NCBI GenBank assembly: GCA_964440935.1
Contig: CAYTTY010000037.1
Location: 1-41,756 of the forward strand
Length of the DNA: 41,756 bases
Direction of reading: 5' to 3'
From: WJJR01 sp964440935
GTDB lineage: Bacteria > Zixibacteria > MSB-5A5 > WJJR01
Shown here piece after piece: positions 26,804-34,314 of the stretch (within the stretch, counting starts at the first letter, position 1; the number at the start of each line of letters is the position of its first letter). Both the position numbers and the translations under genes were made by a program. Below the pieces are notes generated by a model. It did no database searches. It saw only the letters and a list, made by a program, of their open reading frames with translations, and was not told the origin of the DNA.

Positions 26804-26966
26804 GATAGCGATTGTCAGAAGTATTGTCCGTTTGAAGCGAACACGGTGGTCCTATGTGGCGCTATCCGCCCTCGGGTGACGCCTTGTCGGTACGGGAGAT
26901 AGCCGCCACCCGCGAGGGCGCGTGACGGCACGCTGGAATCCGAAAGTTCTTCTGACAATTGCTATA
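26804..26966 (-). repeat. Dispersed inverted-repeat element, copy B (about 163 bp)
   Basis: It runs from GATAGCGATTGTCAGAAG to TTCTGACAATTGCTATA. Read on the minus strand it aligns throughout with copies A and C, including the segments GCGTGCCGTCACGCG, GGCGTCACCCGAGGGCGG and ACCACCGTGTT. The hairpin at 26975-26995 is shared with copy A. It sits between the lon-like and cold-shock genes and contains no ORF. Confidence 0.85.
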
Positions 26967-27147
26967 GCCCCAGTGGTCCGGCTAAGAACCGGACCTACGC
27001 GATGCACCTATGGTTTTTTCAACACGCCCCTTGGCCAGTGGCCCGCGGCCGACTCCACGAGCAAGCTCGCGCTGCCACTGACGAACGTCAGTGGCACCCC
27101 GGGCCTGCAGGCTGCACCGAGTTGGTGCTCGGTACCCCCACAAACAG

Positions 27148-27178
27148 CAGCGGGCCTGTCCACTGGACAGGCCCGCTG
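27148..27178 (-). terminator. Terminator-like hairpin of the cold-shock gene
   Basis: CAGCGGGCCTGTCC-ACT-GGACAGGCCCGCTG is a perfect 14-bp stem 25 bases past the cold-shock gene stop. On the minus strand it is followed by CTGTTTGTGG, a weak T-tract. Confidence 0.6.
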
Positions 27179-27203
27179 ACAAATCGATCAGTCTTCGTGT
27201 TGT

Positions 27204-27431
27204 TTAGACCGATGCGGACGGCATGATCTGCACGTTAGTGGCCTGCAATCCCTTAGGACCATCCACCACCTCGAAATTGACCGTCTCGCCCTCACGCAGG
27301 GTCTTAAATCCGTCACGCTGGATCGCGGAGTAGTGCACGAAGATGTCCTTGTCGATTCCATCCTGCGTAATGAAACCGTACCCTTTGGCGTCGTTAAACC
27401 ACTTGACCTTTCCGTCTGCCAAAAGCCTCAC
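27204..27431 (-). CDS. Cold-shock-domain RNA chaperone (CspA-like)
   Basis: About 75 residues. The five-stranded OB-fold core is unmistakable: GKVKWFNDAKGYGFI contains RNP1, and DIFVHYSAI is RNP2, followed by TLREGETVNFEV and a standard ending. The start is not an ATG. GGAGG at 27439-27443 sits seven bases before a GTG at 27431; a GTG at 27434 and a TTG at 27422 are alternatives. It would bind single-stranded RNA or DNA and loosen structure. The long leader, over 40 bases from the possible promoter, fits cold-shock post-transcriptional control. Confidence 0.93.
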   Translation of the reverse strand: MRLLADGKVKWFNDAKGYGFITQDGIDKDIFVHYSAIQRDGFKTLREGETVNFEVVDGPKGLQATNVQIMPSASV

Positions 27432-27470
27432 CACCTTTCCTCCGAGGCACCGGCCCCGAAGATGCAAAGT

Positions 27471-27503
27471 CTTATATACGAATGGGACTGCCGGCCATGA
27501 CAA
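27471..27503 (-). promoter_or_regulatory. Possible cold-shock gene promoter
   Basis: On the minus strand TTGTCA (27503-27498) and TATATA (27478-27473) are separated by 19 bases, longer than the ideal 17. The placement about 40 bases before the start codon is sensible. The rest of the 27432-27738 gap shows nothing else recognisable. Confidence 0.3.
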
Positions 27504-27738
27504 TCACCAGCGGCCCCTCCCCATTCATCCGGCTTACTTCTGAATGTGTGCGACTTAACAACAACGAATACACCTGCGAGAACATACGACCCGGTTCTCT
27601 AATGCATGTGGTTCAATTGAGTAATCTTCTGCTGTAAATAGAATGTTACGGTGGGGAAATGTCAAACACAATCGACTGAAAGTCACGAATCGCGGAACGA
27701 CTTTCGCCATCTCATGTGGAAAACCGAGATCGAATCGA

Positions 27739-28455
27739 TCAGGCGGGGGACTCCGCGCGCCCCGTCATCCGGACCAGTATGACAGATGCTTCATACAGTA
27801 GGTACAAAGGCCCGGCCAGCATCAGTTGCGAGAAGACATCCGGCGATGGTGTAACCGCCGCCGCCACAATCAGAATGCCGATCAGTGCATAACGCCGGCC
27901 AGTCTTCATTTTAGCACTGGAGAGAATGCCCAGCCGCCCGAGGAAAAACGAGACGATCGGAAGCTGGAATACGATCCCGAACGAAATTGTCATCCACCCC
28001 ACGAAACTGACATACTTCCCGACCGCGATCATCGGCTTCATCTTCTCGGTACCGAACCCCATGAGGAACTTCAATCCGACCGGCAATACGAAGAACCAGC
28101 AAAACGCTGCACCCGCGATAAAAAACAGTGATGAGAAAAGTACCACCGGCGCCGCCATCCGCACTTCGTGCGAATACAACCCGGGCACGATAAACTGCCA
28201 CATTTGATAGAGCAGAAACGGCAGAGCGACAATAAAGCCGGCGAAGAGCGAAATCTTGATCCGAACCGCAAAGGCCTCGGTTGGTCCCATGAAGAAGACT
28301 TCATCAACCGGGTAAGTGACAACGTCGATCAGTTTGTCGGCGAAAATGTACGCCACAATCGACATGATCAGAATCGCACTCAGCGACTTGATCAGCCGCC
28401 AGCGTAACTCTTCCAGGTGTTCCCAGAAGCTCATGTCACGCGGATTGATAATCAT
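27739..28455 (-). CDS. tatC: Sec-independent translocase subunit TatC
   Basis: This 238-residue protein has six predicted membrane helices, as expected for TatC. The signature N-terminal loop is MSFWEHLEELRWRL, where the Glu residues contact the twin-arginine signal. Further helices include FAGFIVALPFLLYQMWQF and ALIGILIVAAAVTPSPDVFS. It is the receptor for folded Tat substrates at the inner membrane. The ATG overlaps the nrdR stop by four bases; an ATG at 28434 (MSFWEHLEE) is possible. No tatA/tatB is in the window. Confidence 0.95.
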   Translation of the reverse strand: MIINPRDMSFWEHLEELRWRLIKSLSAILIMSIVAYIFADKLIDVVTYPVDEVFFMGPTEAFAVRIKISLFAGFIVALPFLLYQMWQFIVPGLYSHEVRMAAPVVLFSSLFFIAGAAFCWFFVLPVGLKFLMGFGTEKMKPMIAVGKYVSFVGWMTISFGIVFQLPIVSFFLGRLGILSSAKMKTGRRYALIGILIVAAAVTPSPDVFSQLMLAGPLYLLYEASVILVRMTGRAESPA

Positions 28456-28907
28456 TTGTTCTCGAGCATCCGCTTGAGTTCATCCACAAATTGAGCCTTG
28501 TCCTGGAACTTGCGATAGACCGAGGCAAAGCGAACGTAGGCCACTTCATCGATGTCTTTTAAAATGTCCATTACCACTTCACCCACCTGCTTCGATGTGA
28601 CTTCACCGCGGGAGAGCGAGTGAATGCGCTTTTCGACATCGAGGACGATCGATTCAATCTTCTTAACACCGATGGGGCGCTTTTTGCAGGCGAGACGAAT
28701 ACCCTCGATCAACTTACCGCGATCGAACGGTTCCTGACGGCCATCGTTTTTGATCACCATCAGTTCGACCTTTTCGACATACTCGTAGGTCGTGAATCGT
28801 TCCTTGCACTTCAGGCATTCCCGTCTGCGGCGCACGCCGATTCCGTCGCGCACCGACCGCGAATCGACCACGCGATCTTCGGTGTACCCACAGTACGGAC
28901 ACTTCAT
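28452..28907 (-). CDS. nrdR: NrdR, repressor of ribonucleotide reductase genes
   Basis: The 151-residue length is normal. The N-terminal zinc ribbon has CPYCGYTEDRVVDSR and RRECLKCKERFTTYE, giving the four cysteines. An ATP-cone domain follows (VIKNDGRQEPFDRGKLIEGI), where ATP or dATP binding tunes repression. It acts on NrdR boxes upstream of nrd operons, none of which lie in this window. It overlaps both neighbours by four bases (ATGA), so SAM hydrolase-NrdR-TatC are probably translated as a coupled set. Confidence 0.96.
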   Translation of the reverse strand: MKCPYCGYTEDRVVDSRSVRDGIGVRRRRECLKCKERFTTYEYVEKVELMVIKNDGRQEPFDRGKLIEGIRLACKKRPIGVKKIESIVLDVEKRIHSLSRGEVTSKQVGEVVMDILKDIDEVAYVRFASVYRKFQDKAQFVDELKRMLENK

Positions 28908-29710
28908 GCGCTCTTTACTCCCCCCTCAATCACAATCGCGGTACCACGGCCGATTCCGGTCATCTCCCAGGCCGAGCGGTCACGGGCCGCAATCTCGATC
29001 AATCCGGACCCGTTGACCACAGCTCCAAGATCACTGCGAATGCCGGCATAGTGTCCCACAAACGGGGCCACTCGCTGTCCGGGCAGGTGGACACTGAACG
29101 CCTCGTCCCCAAAGCCCTCAGCAACATCATTGAGCGTAACATTGGTGATCAGATTGCCGAAGTAATCGACCACGAGAATCTCTCCTTCGATCCGATAGTC
29201 ACCCCGTTTCGGCTCGGGCCATGGCAGCTCCACCGGATCGACAATTTCCGGACCAAATGATTCCGGATCAACCCCGAGCGCCAGATGCGCGGCGGCCGGT
29301 GCGAACAAATCGCGACCGTCAAAAGTAACACCAATTCGGGCAATACGATACGATGGATTGATCAGCCCGTAGGTATGCCGCCGGCCAATGGTCCGCCACG
29401 CCCACGACATCACGCCATTGTCCGGCCCGATGAACGTCCCGTGATCGGTCTCCATCAGGATACGCCGCCGGTCGCTCCCCACCCCCGGATCGACCACCGT
29501 CACGTGAATCGCATCGGCCGGAAAGAACGGCGCCGCCTGATAGAGCGCCCACGCCCCCCGGGCGATATCCTGCGGCGGAATATCGGCAGCCAGATTGACC
29601 ACTTCCGACTGCGGACAAATCGACTTAATCACGCCGATCATCGCACCGACAGTCCCATCGGCCAGACCGAAGTCGGTTGTCAATGTGATTATGGGGGGAC
29701 GTCCATCCAT
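28904..29710 (-). CDS. SAM hydrolase / SAM hydroxide adenosyltransferase (DUF62 family)
   Basis: A 268-residue member of the family that includes fluorinases and chlorinases. Motifs in order: LTTDFGLADGTVGAM at the N-terminus, HVTVVDPGVGSDRRR, FIGPDNGVMSWAW, GRDLFAPAAAHLALG and VDYFGNLITNV. Non-halogenase members hydrolyse S-adenosylmethionine to adenosine and methionine, the likely reaction here; halogenase loops are not seen. It is the first of three overlapping genes, upstream of nrdR and tatC. A G-rich run lies just ahead of its start at 29740-29768. Confidence 0.92.
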   Translation of the reverse strand: MDGRPPIITLTTDFGLADGTVGAMIGVIKSICPQSEVVNLAADIPPQDIARGAWALYQAAPFFPADAIHVTVVDPGVGSDRRRILMETDHGTFIGPDNGVMSWAWRTIGRRHTYGLINPSYRIARIGVTFDGRDLFAPAAAHLALGVDPESFGPEIVDPVELPWPEPKRGDYRIEGEILVVDYFGNLITNVTLNDVAEGFGDEAFSVHLPGQRVAPFVGHYAGIRSDLGAVVNGSGLIEIAARDRSAWEMTGIGRGTAIVIEGGVKSA

Positions 29711-29809
29711 CGGTCATGCCATTCCCGCCGCATCCGGCAGGGGGACATGATAGGGGATTTGGGAGGGGTCGTCGAGAGGGAAGGTGTGGCGAACAATGAT
29801 CTGGCGTCC

Positions 29810-29856
29810 CCCACCCTACCGGTTTGCCAACGCAGTCGGCAAACCGGTAGGGTGGG
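29810..29856. repeat. Perfect 19-bp hairpin downstream of cutA
   Basis: CCCACCCTACCGGTTTGCC (29810-29828) is perfectly complementary to 29838-29856, with a nine-base loop. It lies 11 bases past the cutA stop and has no T-tract. It may serve as a transcript end, or be a dispersed palindrome. Confidence 0.6.
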
Positions 29857-29867
29857 ATTCGGTACCA

Positions 29868-30194
29868 TTATCCCTCCGTCACCTCCCCCAGCCACCGCAG
29901 ATAATCCGGCGATCCGGCCACAATTGGCAACACAATGATCTCCGGGCAATCATAAGTCGACTCCTCTTTGATCGCCTCCTGAACCTTGCCCACCAGCGAC
30001 CGGCGGGTTTTGATAATGATAAACGCTTCCACGTCGCGCTGGACGGTCCCTTCCCATTCATAGATCGAGGTGACCCGATCGTTGATATTCACGCAGGCAG
30101 CCAGTTTCGCACGCACCAACCGTTCGCCAATGCGATCGGCTTCGGCCACACTGTCGCAGGTGGCAAACATCACTACAAATTCGACATCAGACAT
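29868..30194 (-). CDS. cutA: CutA1-family divalent-cation tolerance protein
   Basis: About 108 residues from the ATG at 30194 (MSDVEFVVMFATCDS), the usual CutA length. Conserved features are the AEADRIGERLVRAKLAACVN segment, SIYEWEG and the C-terminal CPEIIVLPIVAGSPDYLRWL. CutA forms very stable ferredoxin-fold trimers that bind copper; its physiological role is still debated. It follows the thiamine-binding-family gene by 25 bases and likely shares its transcript. Confidence 0.94.
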   Translation of the reverse strand: MSDVEFVVMFATCDSVAEADRIGERLVRAKLAACVNINDRVTSIYEWEGTVQRDVEAFIIIKTRRSLVGKVQEAIKEESTYDCPEIIVLPIVAGSPDYLRWLGEVTEG

Positions 30195-30219
30195 TGTGTA
30201 CAACTGCCTTTCTATTTTC

Positions 30220-30522
30220 TCACGAAAGCTTGCGTCCCAAATGTCCTTCGAGACTTGCGATTTTCGATTGCAGTTTCCCGGCCTCATCGCCGCGATCATC
30301 GATCAAGATTTTCGATGTCACCCGATTGAACGACGACTTCATATGCAGGTGGCATTGTTCCAGCAGTTGAAATACCTTGTCATGCGGTCCCTCAAAGATC
30401 GTGCCCATCGCCGTGACCTGGTATTCCAACCCGCTCCGAGCAATAATATCGATAATTTCCGAGACCGGCTTGGAGACTGATTCGCTGGTGCCCAACGGTG
30501 AAATGGAGAAGAAGACGAGCAT
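30220..30522 (-). CDS. MTH1187/YkoF-type thiamine-binding family protein (DUF77)
   Basis: The 100-residue protein has the family pattern: MLVFFSISPLGTSESVSKPV at the N-terminus, LEYQVTAMGTIFEGPHDKVF in the middle, and SSFNRVTSKILIDDRGDEAG. Members form ferredoxin-like tetramers, and some bind thiamine or hydroxymethylpyrimidine. No thiamine biosynthesis or transport gene is adjacent, so the ligand is inferred from family only. It precedes cutA. Confidence 0.88.
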   Translation of the reverse strand: MLVFFSISPLGTSESVSKPVSEIIDIIARSGLEYQVTAMGTIFEGPHDKVFQLLEQCHLHMKSSFNRVTSKILIDDRGDEAGKLQSKIASLEGHLGRKLS

Positions 30523-30537
30523 GGGGTTGTCCTCAGT

Positions 30538-30900
30538 CTAACCTTCGGGTTCAGTCTGCCTCGTGTACCGGCAATGAGCGAGTATGTCATTCAACACAGA
30601 GTCAATATCAGTCCTGACATCGCTGTTGGTGTAACGAACTAATTGATCACCGGCAGATTTCAGACACTCTGTGCGGATTTGGTCATAATCTGTCTGAAAG
30701 GCGTGTGAATCACCATCGATCTCCACCCCGAGTCCACACTCCGCACAAAAGAAATCGACCACATATCCGGCGATGGGATGCTGTCGGCGGAACTTGAATT
30801 CCGCCAGACGGCGATCCCTCAGATGCGCCCATAAGGTTCTCTCGAAAGCGGTCATCGTACGTCGCAACTGTCGCGCGCGCCTGGTGCTGTTCTCCGACAT
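30538..30900 (-). CDS. DUF559 (Vsr/restriction-endonuclease-like) protein
   Basis: About 120 residues from the ATG at 30900 (MSENSTRRARQLRR). DUF559 signatures are TAFERTLWAHLRDRRL, FKFRRQHPIAGYVVDFFC and GLGVEIDGDSHAFQTDYD. The Asp and Glu of YVVDFFC/VEIDG match the metal-binding residues of the PD-(D/E)XK fold. Biological role is unknown for most members; DNA nicking or repair is inferred from fold. It stands just beside an array of CCCTCTCCC palindromes (30956-31203). Confidence 0.88.
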   Translation of the reverse strand: MSENSTRRARQLRRTMTAFERTLWAHLRDRRLAEFKFRRQHPIAGYVVDFFCAECGLGVEIDGDSHAFQTDYDQIRTECLKSAGDQLVRYTNSDVRTDIDSVLNDILAHCRYTRQTEPEG

Positions 30901-30955
30901 TGCGGCACTCCTGCTACGTTTATCAGTCAGACATTTCAAAGTGATACAATTGATG

Positions 30956-31203
30956 GTGACGCGCAAGCTGAGTTCCCTCTCCCTTAAGGGAGAGGGCTAG
31001 GGTGAGGGTGGACCCGTTCGGTCTGCCCGCTAATGTCTCGGCAGAACGGTAACCGCATCGCTCCGACGCCCCCTCACCCCAACCCTCTCCCCTGAGGGGA
31101 GAGGGAGAAAAACAGAAACACGTCAACACAATTTGGCACCCTGATCGTGACACCCAAACTGAGTTCCCTCTCCCTCAAGGGAGAGGGCCAGGGTGAGGGT
31201 GAA
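30956..31203. repeat. Three copies of a CCCTCTCCC palindromic repeat
   Basis: A 35-bp unit, CCCTCTCCCTTAAGGGAGAG followed by GGCTAGGGTGAGGGT, occurs at 30974-31008 and 31166-31200, and inverted at 31071-31105 (with a few changes). The two direct copies also share upstream sequence (GTGAC...AAGCTGAGTTCC), so about 55 bp is duplicated. The core of each is a near-perfect 9-bp stem. Similar CCCTCTCCC palindromes are common in many bacterial genomes. They lie between glyA and the DUF559 gene. Confidence 0.85.
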
Positions 31204-31236
31204 CGGCTGCACAAACCGTCGCCACTTCACTTCCCC

Positions 31237-32505
31237 CTACGCCACCACCGCCTCAGCCGCTTCCAGCCGCCGTGCATACAACGGGAATCGCTGGCAAAGT
31301 TTAAACACCTCATCACCCACCGCACGCTCGGTCGACTCATCACCGAGGTTGTCGATCACACGGTGAATCAGGTCGGCAATCTGTTCCATCTCGGGCTCTT
31401 TCATGCCGCGCGATGTCAACGCCGGTGTGCCGATGCGAATCCCCGAGGTGACCAGCGGCTTGGCCGGATCGAAGGGAACTGAGTTCTTGTTTACGGTGAT
31501 GCGCGCACGGTCAAGCGCTTCTTCGACCGCCTTGCCGGTGATCCCCTTTTCGATAAACGATACCAGCATCAGGTGCGTGTCGGTACCACCGGAGACGATA
31601 TGATACCCATGTTCCGCCAATCGTTCCGCCATCGCGCGCGCATTGGCAACGATTTGCGTTTGATACGATTTGAATTCCGGTTCGAGCGCCTCCTTAAATG
31701 CCACGGCCTTGGCGGCGATGACATGCATCAACGGACCACCCTGGATACCGGGCATGACCATGCGGTCAAGATCTTTGGCATACTCCTTCTTGCACATGAT
31801 CATGCCACCGCGCGGACCACGCAGGGTCTTGTGCGTTGTGGTCGTCACGAAATCGGCCACGGGAACCGGCGACGGATGCAACCCGGCCACGATCAAACCC
31901 GCGATGTGAGCAATGTCAACCATCAGCTTCGCGCCGACCGCATCGGCCGCCTCACGGAACTTCTGGAAATCCAGAATGCGCGGATACGCCGATGCCCCCG
32001 CAACGATCATCTTCGGCTGCACCTCTTTGGCGCGTCCGAGCAGTGCCGTATAGTCAATCGTCTCGGTCGCTTTCGATACCCCGTAATCATGGACCTCATA
32101 TAACTTACCTGAGAAGTTTAACGGATGCCCGTGCGTCAAGTGGCCGCCGTGCGACAGGTTGAGCCCCAGAATCTTATCACCGGGATTGAGCACCGACATG
32201 TACACCGCCATGTTGGCCTGCGACCCGGAATGCGGCTGTACGTTGACATGCTCACAACCGAACAGCTGCTTGGCACGATCACGAGCGAGGTTCTCAGCCT
32301 GGTCGACATACTCACACCCGCCGTAGTAGCGGCGGCCGGGATACCCCTCGGCGTATTTGTTGGTCATCACTCCGCCCAACGCTTCGAGCACCGCCTCTGA
32401 GACAAAATTCTCTGAGGCGATCAGTTCCAGCTTTTCGGACTGGCGGTGGGTCTCACCAATGACGGCGGCAAACAGTTCGGGATCATAATCGGACAATGCG
32501 CTCAT
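31237..32505 (-). CDS. glyA: Serine hydroxymethyltransferase
   Basis: The 422-residue enzyme converts serine and tetrahydrofolate to glycine and methylene-THF. The PLP lysine is in VTTTTHKTLRGPRGG at about residue 227. Other family motifs are NKYAEGYPGRRYYGG, NVQPHSGSQANMAVY and SGIRIGTPALTSRGM. A strong AGGAGAGG precedes the ATG. It stands as a single gene with intergenic space on both sides; I see no glycine or THF riboswitch in the short leader. Confidence 0.98.
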   Translation of the reverse strand: MSALSDYDPELFAAVIGETHRQSEKLELIASENFVSEAVLEALGGVMTNKYAEGYPGRRYYGGCEYVDQAENLARDRAKQLFGCEHVNVQPHSGSQANMAVYMSVLNPGDKILGLNLSHGGHLTHGHPLNFSGKLYEVHDYGVSKATETIDYTALLGRAKEVQPKMIVAGASAYPRILDFQKFREAADAVGAKLMVDIAHIAGLIVAGLHPSPVPVADFVTTTTHKTLRGPRGGMIMCKKEYAKDLDRMVMPGIQGGPLMHVIAAKAVAFKEALEPEFKSYQTQIVANARAMAERLAEHGYHIVSGGTDTHLMLVSFIEKGITGKAVEEALDRARITVNKNSVPFDPAKPLVTSGIRIGTPALTSRGMKEPEMEQIADLIHRVIDNLGDESTERAVGDEVFKLCQRFPLYARRLEAAEAVVA

Positions 32506-32742
32506 ATCTACCTCTCCTGATCATGCAATCACGTTCACGCTATCTGATACGAATTGAGGCCCGCCCAAGCAAGGATCGGAATATGATTTCGTCAGAGGCA
32601 TCTCGGGCATCATGTGCTTAATACGTAGGGGCGCCGTCTCCGTGCCCATCGCCCCCACATTCCATCCCACCCCAAAGGACGAGGAGACTTCGCCCCAAGT
32701 AAGGCGAATGTGGCAAATCCAATAAGGTGAACTCGGTGCTAT

Positions 32743-32778
32743 ATATAAGAAAGCCCACCGGATTTACTTCCGATGGGC
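32743..32778 (-). terminator. Intrinsic terminator of the aminotransferase gene
   Basis: On the minus strand, 24 bases past the stop at 32803, GCCCATCGG-AAGTAAAT-CCGGTGGGC forms a 9-bp stem (one G-T pair) followed by TTTCTTATAT. This is a good Rho-independent terminator. The remainder of the gap to glyA (32506-32742) holds no recognised gene. Confidence 0.75.
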
Positions 32779-32802
32779 TCGATTGTCGTACTGATCAAAT
32801 GC

Positions 32803-33753
32803 TCAGGAGGTCACCGGCTCCGGCTCGCCAACGTTGACATAGGTCAGCCAGCCATAGACATCGGGCATCTCCCCTGAGAGAATGCCAAAGAACTGCTCCT
32901 GCAGGGCCTCGGTGATCGGCCCGCGCTTGCCCTCGCCAACCTTGACCCGATCGACCGATGCAATCGGCGTGATCTCCGCAGCCGAACCGGTGAAGAATAC
33001 TTCATCGGCGATATAGAGCGCCTCACGCGGGATCTCTTCTTCAATGACCTTGATGCCCAAATCCTTGGCGATGGTGATCACCGTGTTGCGCGTAATGCCG
33101 GGCAGGATCGCCGAGCCGAACGGCGGTGTAATAATCACGCCATTCTGCACGATGAACAGGTTCTCCCCCGATCCTTCCGACACATGACCCGAGTTGTCCA
33201 AAGCGATGCCCTCGACATAGCCATGGCTGATCGCTTCCATTTTGATCAACTGTGAGTTCATGTAGTTGGCGCCGCTTTTCGCCATCGCCGGGAACGTGTT
33301 TGGCGCCATCCGATTCCATGACGATACGCAGACATCGACGCCCTTCTCCATCGCATCGGGACCGAGATAGCTGCCCCATGGCCACACCGCAATCGCCACA
33401 TCGATCGGACAGCTGGCCGGATTGACGCCCAGACTATCATAGCCACGATACGCAATCGGACGGATATAACAGGCCTCGAGTTTGTTCACCGAAATCAAAT
33501 TGAGGATGGCCGAATTGAGCTCATCTTCGGTATAGGGAATCTTCATCCGATAGATTTTGGCGGAATTGAACAGACGTGTGGTGTGTTCCTTCATACGAAA
33601 AACGGCGGAGCCATTCTTCGTCGAATAACACCGCGCCCCTTCGAAGACGGCTGAGCCGTAATGGACTACATGTGATAACACGTGGATCTTGGCATCGTCC
33701 CAGCCCACCAACTGACCGTTCATCCATATTTTGTCGACTTTGTCAAATGGCAT
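32803..33753 (-). CDS. ilvE: Branched-chain amino-acid aminotransferase (class IV)
   Basis: This 316-residue fold-type IV PLP enzyme matches the IlvE pattern closely. It has VHYGSAVFEGARCYST at the N-terminus, the PLP-lysine region MAKSGANYMNSQLIKME (about 155-171), EGIALDNSGHVSEGSGENLF, LPGITRNTVITIAKDLGI and YIADEVFFTGSAAEITPI. It would interconvert Leu, Ile and Val with their keto acids. GAGGAGG precedes the ATG. D-amino-acid or 4-amino-4-deoxychorismate enzymes share the fold but lack this combination. Confidence 0.95.
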   Translation of the reverse strand: MPFDKVDKIWMNGQLVGWDDAKIHVLSHVVHYGSAVFEGARCYSTKNGSAVFRMKEHTTRLFNSAKIYRMKIPYTEDELNSAILNLISVNKLEACYIRPIAYRGYDSLGVNPASCPIDVAIAVWPWGSYLGPDAMEKGVDVCVSSWNRMAPNTFPAMAKSGANYMNSQLIKMEAISHGYVEGIALDNSGHVSEGSGENLFIVQNGVIITPPFGSAILPGITRNTVITIAKDLGIKVIEEEIPREALYIADEVFFTGSAAEITPIASVDRVKVGEGKRGPITEALQEQFFGILSGEMPDVYGWLTYVNVGEPEPVTS

Positions 33754-33917
33754 CGCGGCCTCCTCGGAATATCAGAAGTGTAACCCTGTCTTGCGCTTAC
33801 AAGGCGGTGCAAGTCTATATGTTATACACGAATTGACCCCGCATTAATAGCGGTTTTTGACCTCAAATCGTGCGTTTTGACAATGTGGCGGGCGCCTGGG
33901 CGCGGAGCGCAGGGTGC

Positions 33918-33935
33918 CCCACCGCTTACGGTGGG
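33918..33935. repeat. Hairpin flanking element copy C (left)
   Basis: CCCACCG-CTTA-CGGTGGG, almost touching the left end of copy C. A near-identical hairpin CCCACCGC-AA-GCGGTGGG lies on the other side at 34177-34194. Both are followed or preceded by GGGTGCCCC or GGGACACCCC, so they are copies of a separate short repeat. Confidence 0.55.
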
Positions 33936-33937
33936 TT

Positions 33938-34098
33938 TATAGCGGTTGTCAGAAGAACTGTCCGATTCCAGCGTGCCGTCATGCGCCCACGCGTGACGGC
34001 TATCTCCCGTACCGACAAGGCGTCACCCGAGGGCGGGTGACGCCACACATGACCACCGTGTTGGCTTCAAACGGACAATACTTCTGACAATCGCTATA
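33938..34098 (+). repeat. Dispersed inverted-repeat element, copy C (161 bp, best preserved)
   Basis: Termini are TATAGCGGTTGTCAGAAG and CTTCTGACAATCGCTATA, about 27 bp of imperfect inverted repeat. The interior holds GCCGTCA/TGACGGC (33975-33981 with 33994-34000) and the perfect GGCGTCACCCG/CGGGTGACGCC (34019-34029 with 34034-34044). The whole would fold into a cloverleaf-like structure. It sits in the 561-base gap between ilvE and the end of the acyl-CoA operon, and carries no ORF. The outer TA on each end could be a TA target duplication. Confidence 0.9.
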
Positions 34099-34176
34099 GA
34101 TTCACCGGCGACAGACCATCTCATTGCAGAATCATCCGTCAGGCACGATTCAATGAGGTGCGTGTCATAATCTACT

Positions 34177-34194
34177 CCCACCGCAAGCGGTGGG
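34177..34194. repeat. Hairpin flanking element copy C (right)
   Basis: CCCACCGC-AA-GCGGTGGG is a perfect 8-bp stem, partner of the similar stem at 33918-33935 in inverted context (GGGACACCCC follows). Confidence 0.5.
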
Positions 34195-34258
34195 ACACCC
34201 CACGTGCGTTATTACCTACTCGTTTCGTTAACGATCCGACCTGAACTCGCAAACCCAC

Positions 34259-34283
34259 AAAAAAGTGGGTGCAGAGCACCCAC
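34259..34283 (-). terminator. Strong intrinsic terminator of the acyl-CoA operon
   Basis: On the minus strand GTGGGTGC-TCT-GCACCCAC is a perfect 8-bp stem followed directly by six T residues, 31 bases past the stop of the last acyl-CoA dehydrogenase gene. This is a textbook Rho-independent terminator. Confidence 0.88.
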
Positions 34284-34314
34284 CTTACAAATCCCCATTT
34301 GGATTGAAAGAACG

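Noticed and set aside
28904..29710. A fluorinase or chlorinase
   Set aside because: The overall DUF62 motifs match, but I saw no halogenase-specific loop, and most family members are SAM hydrolases.
30956..31203. The CCCTCTCCC palindromes as the glyA terminator
   Set aside because: They lack T-tracts, occur three times in both orientations and resemble a widespread dispersed repeat.
32506..32742. Glycine or THF riboswitch upstream of glyA
   Set aside because: The bases ahead of the start contain a ribosome-binding site but no recognisable aptamer core or terminator-antiterminator pair.
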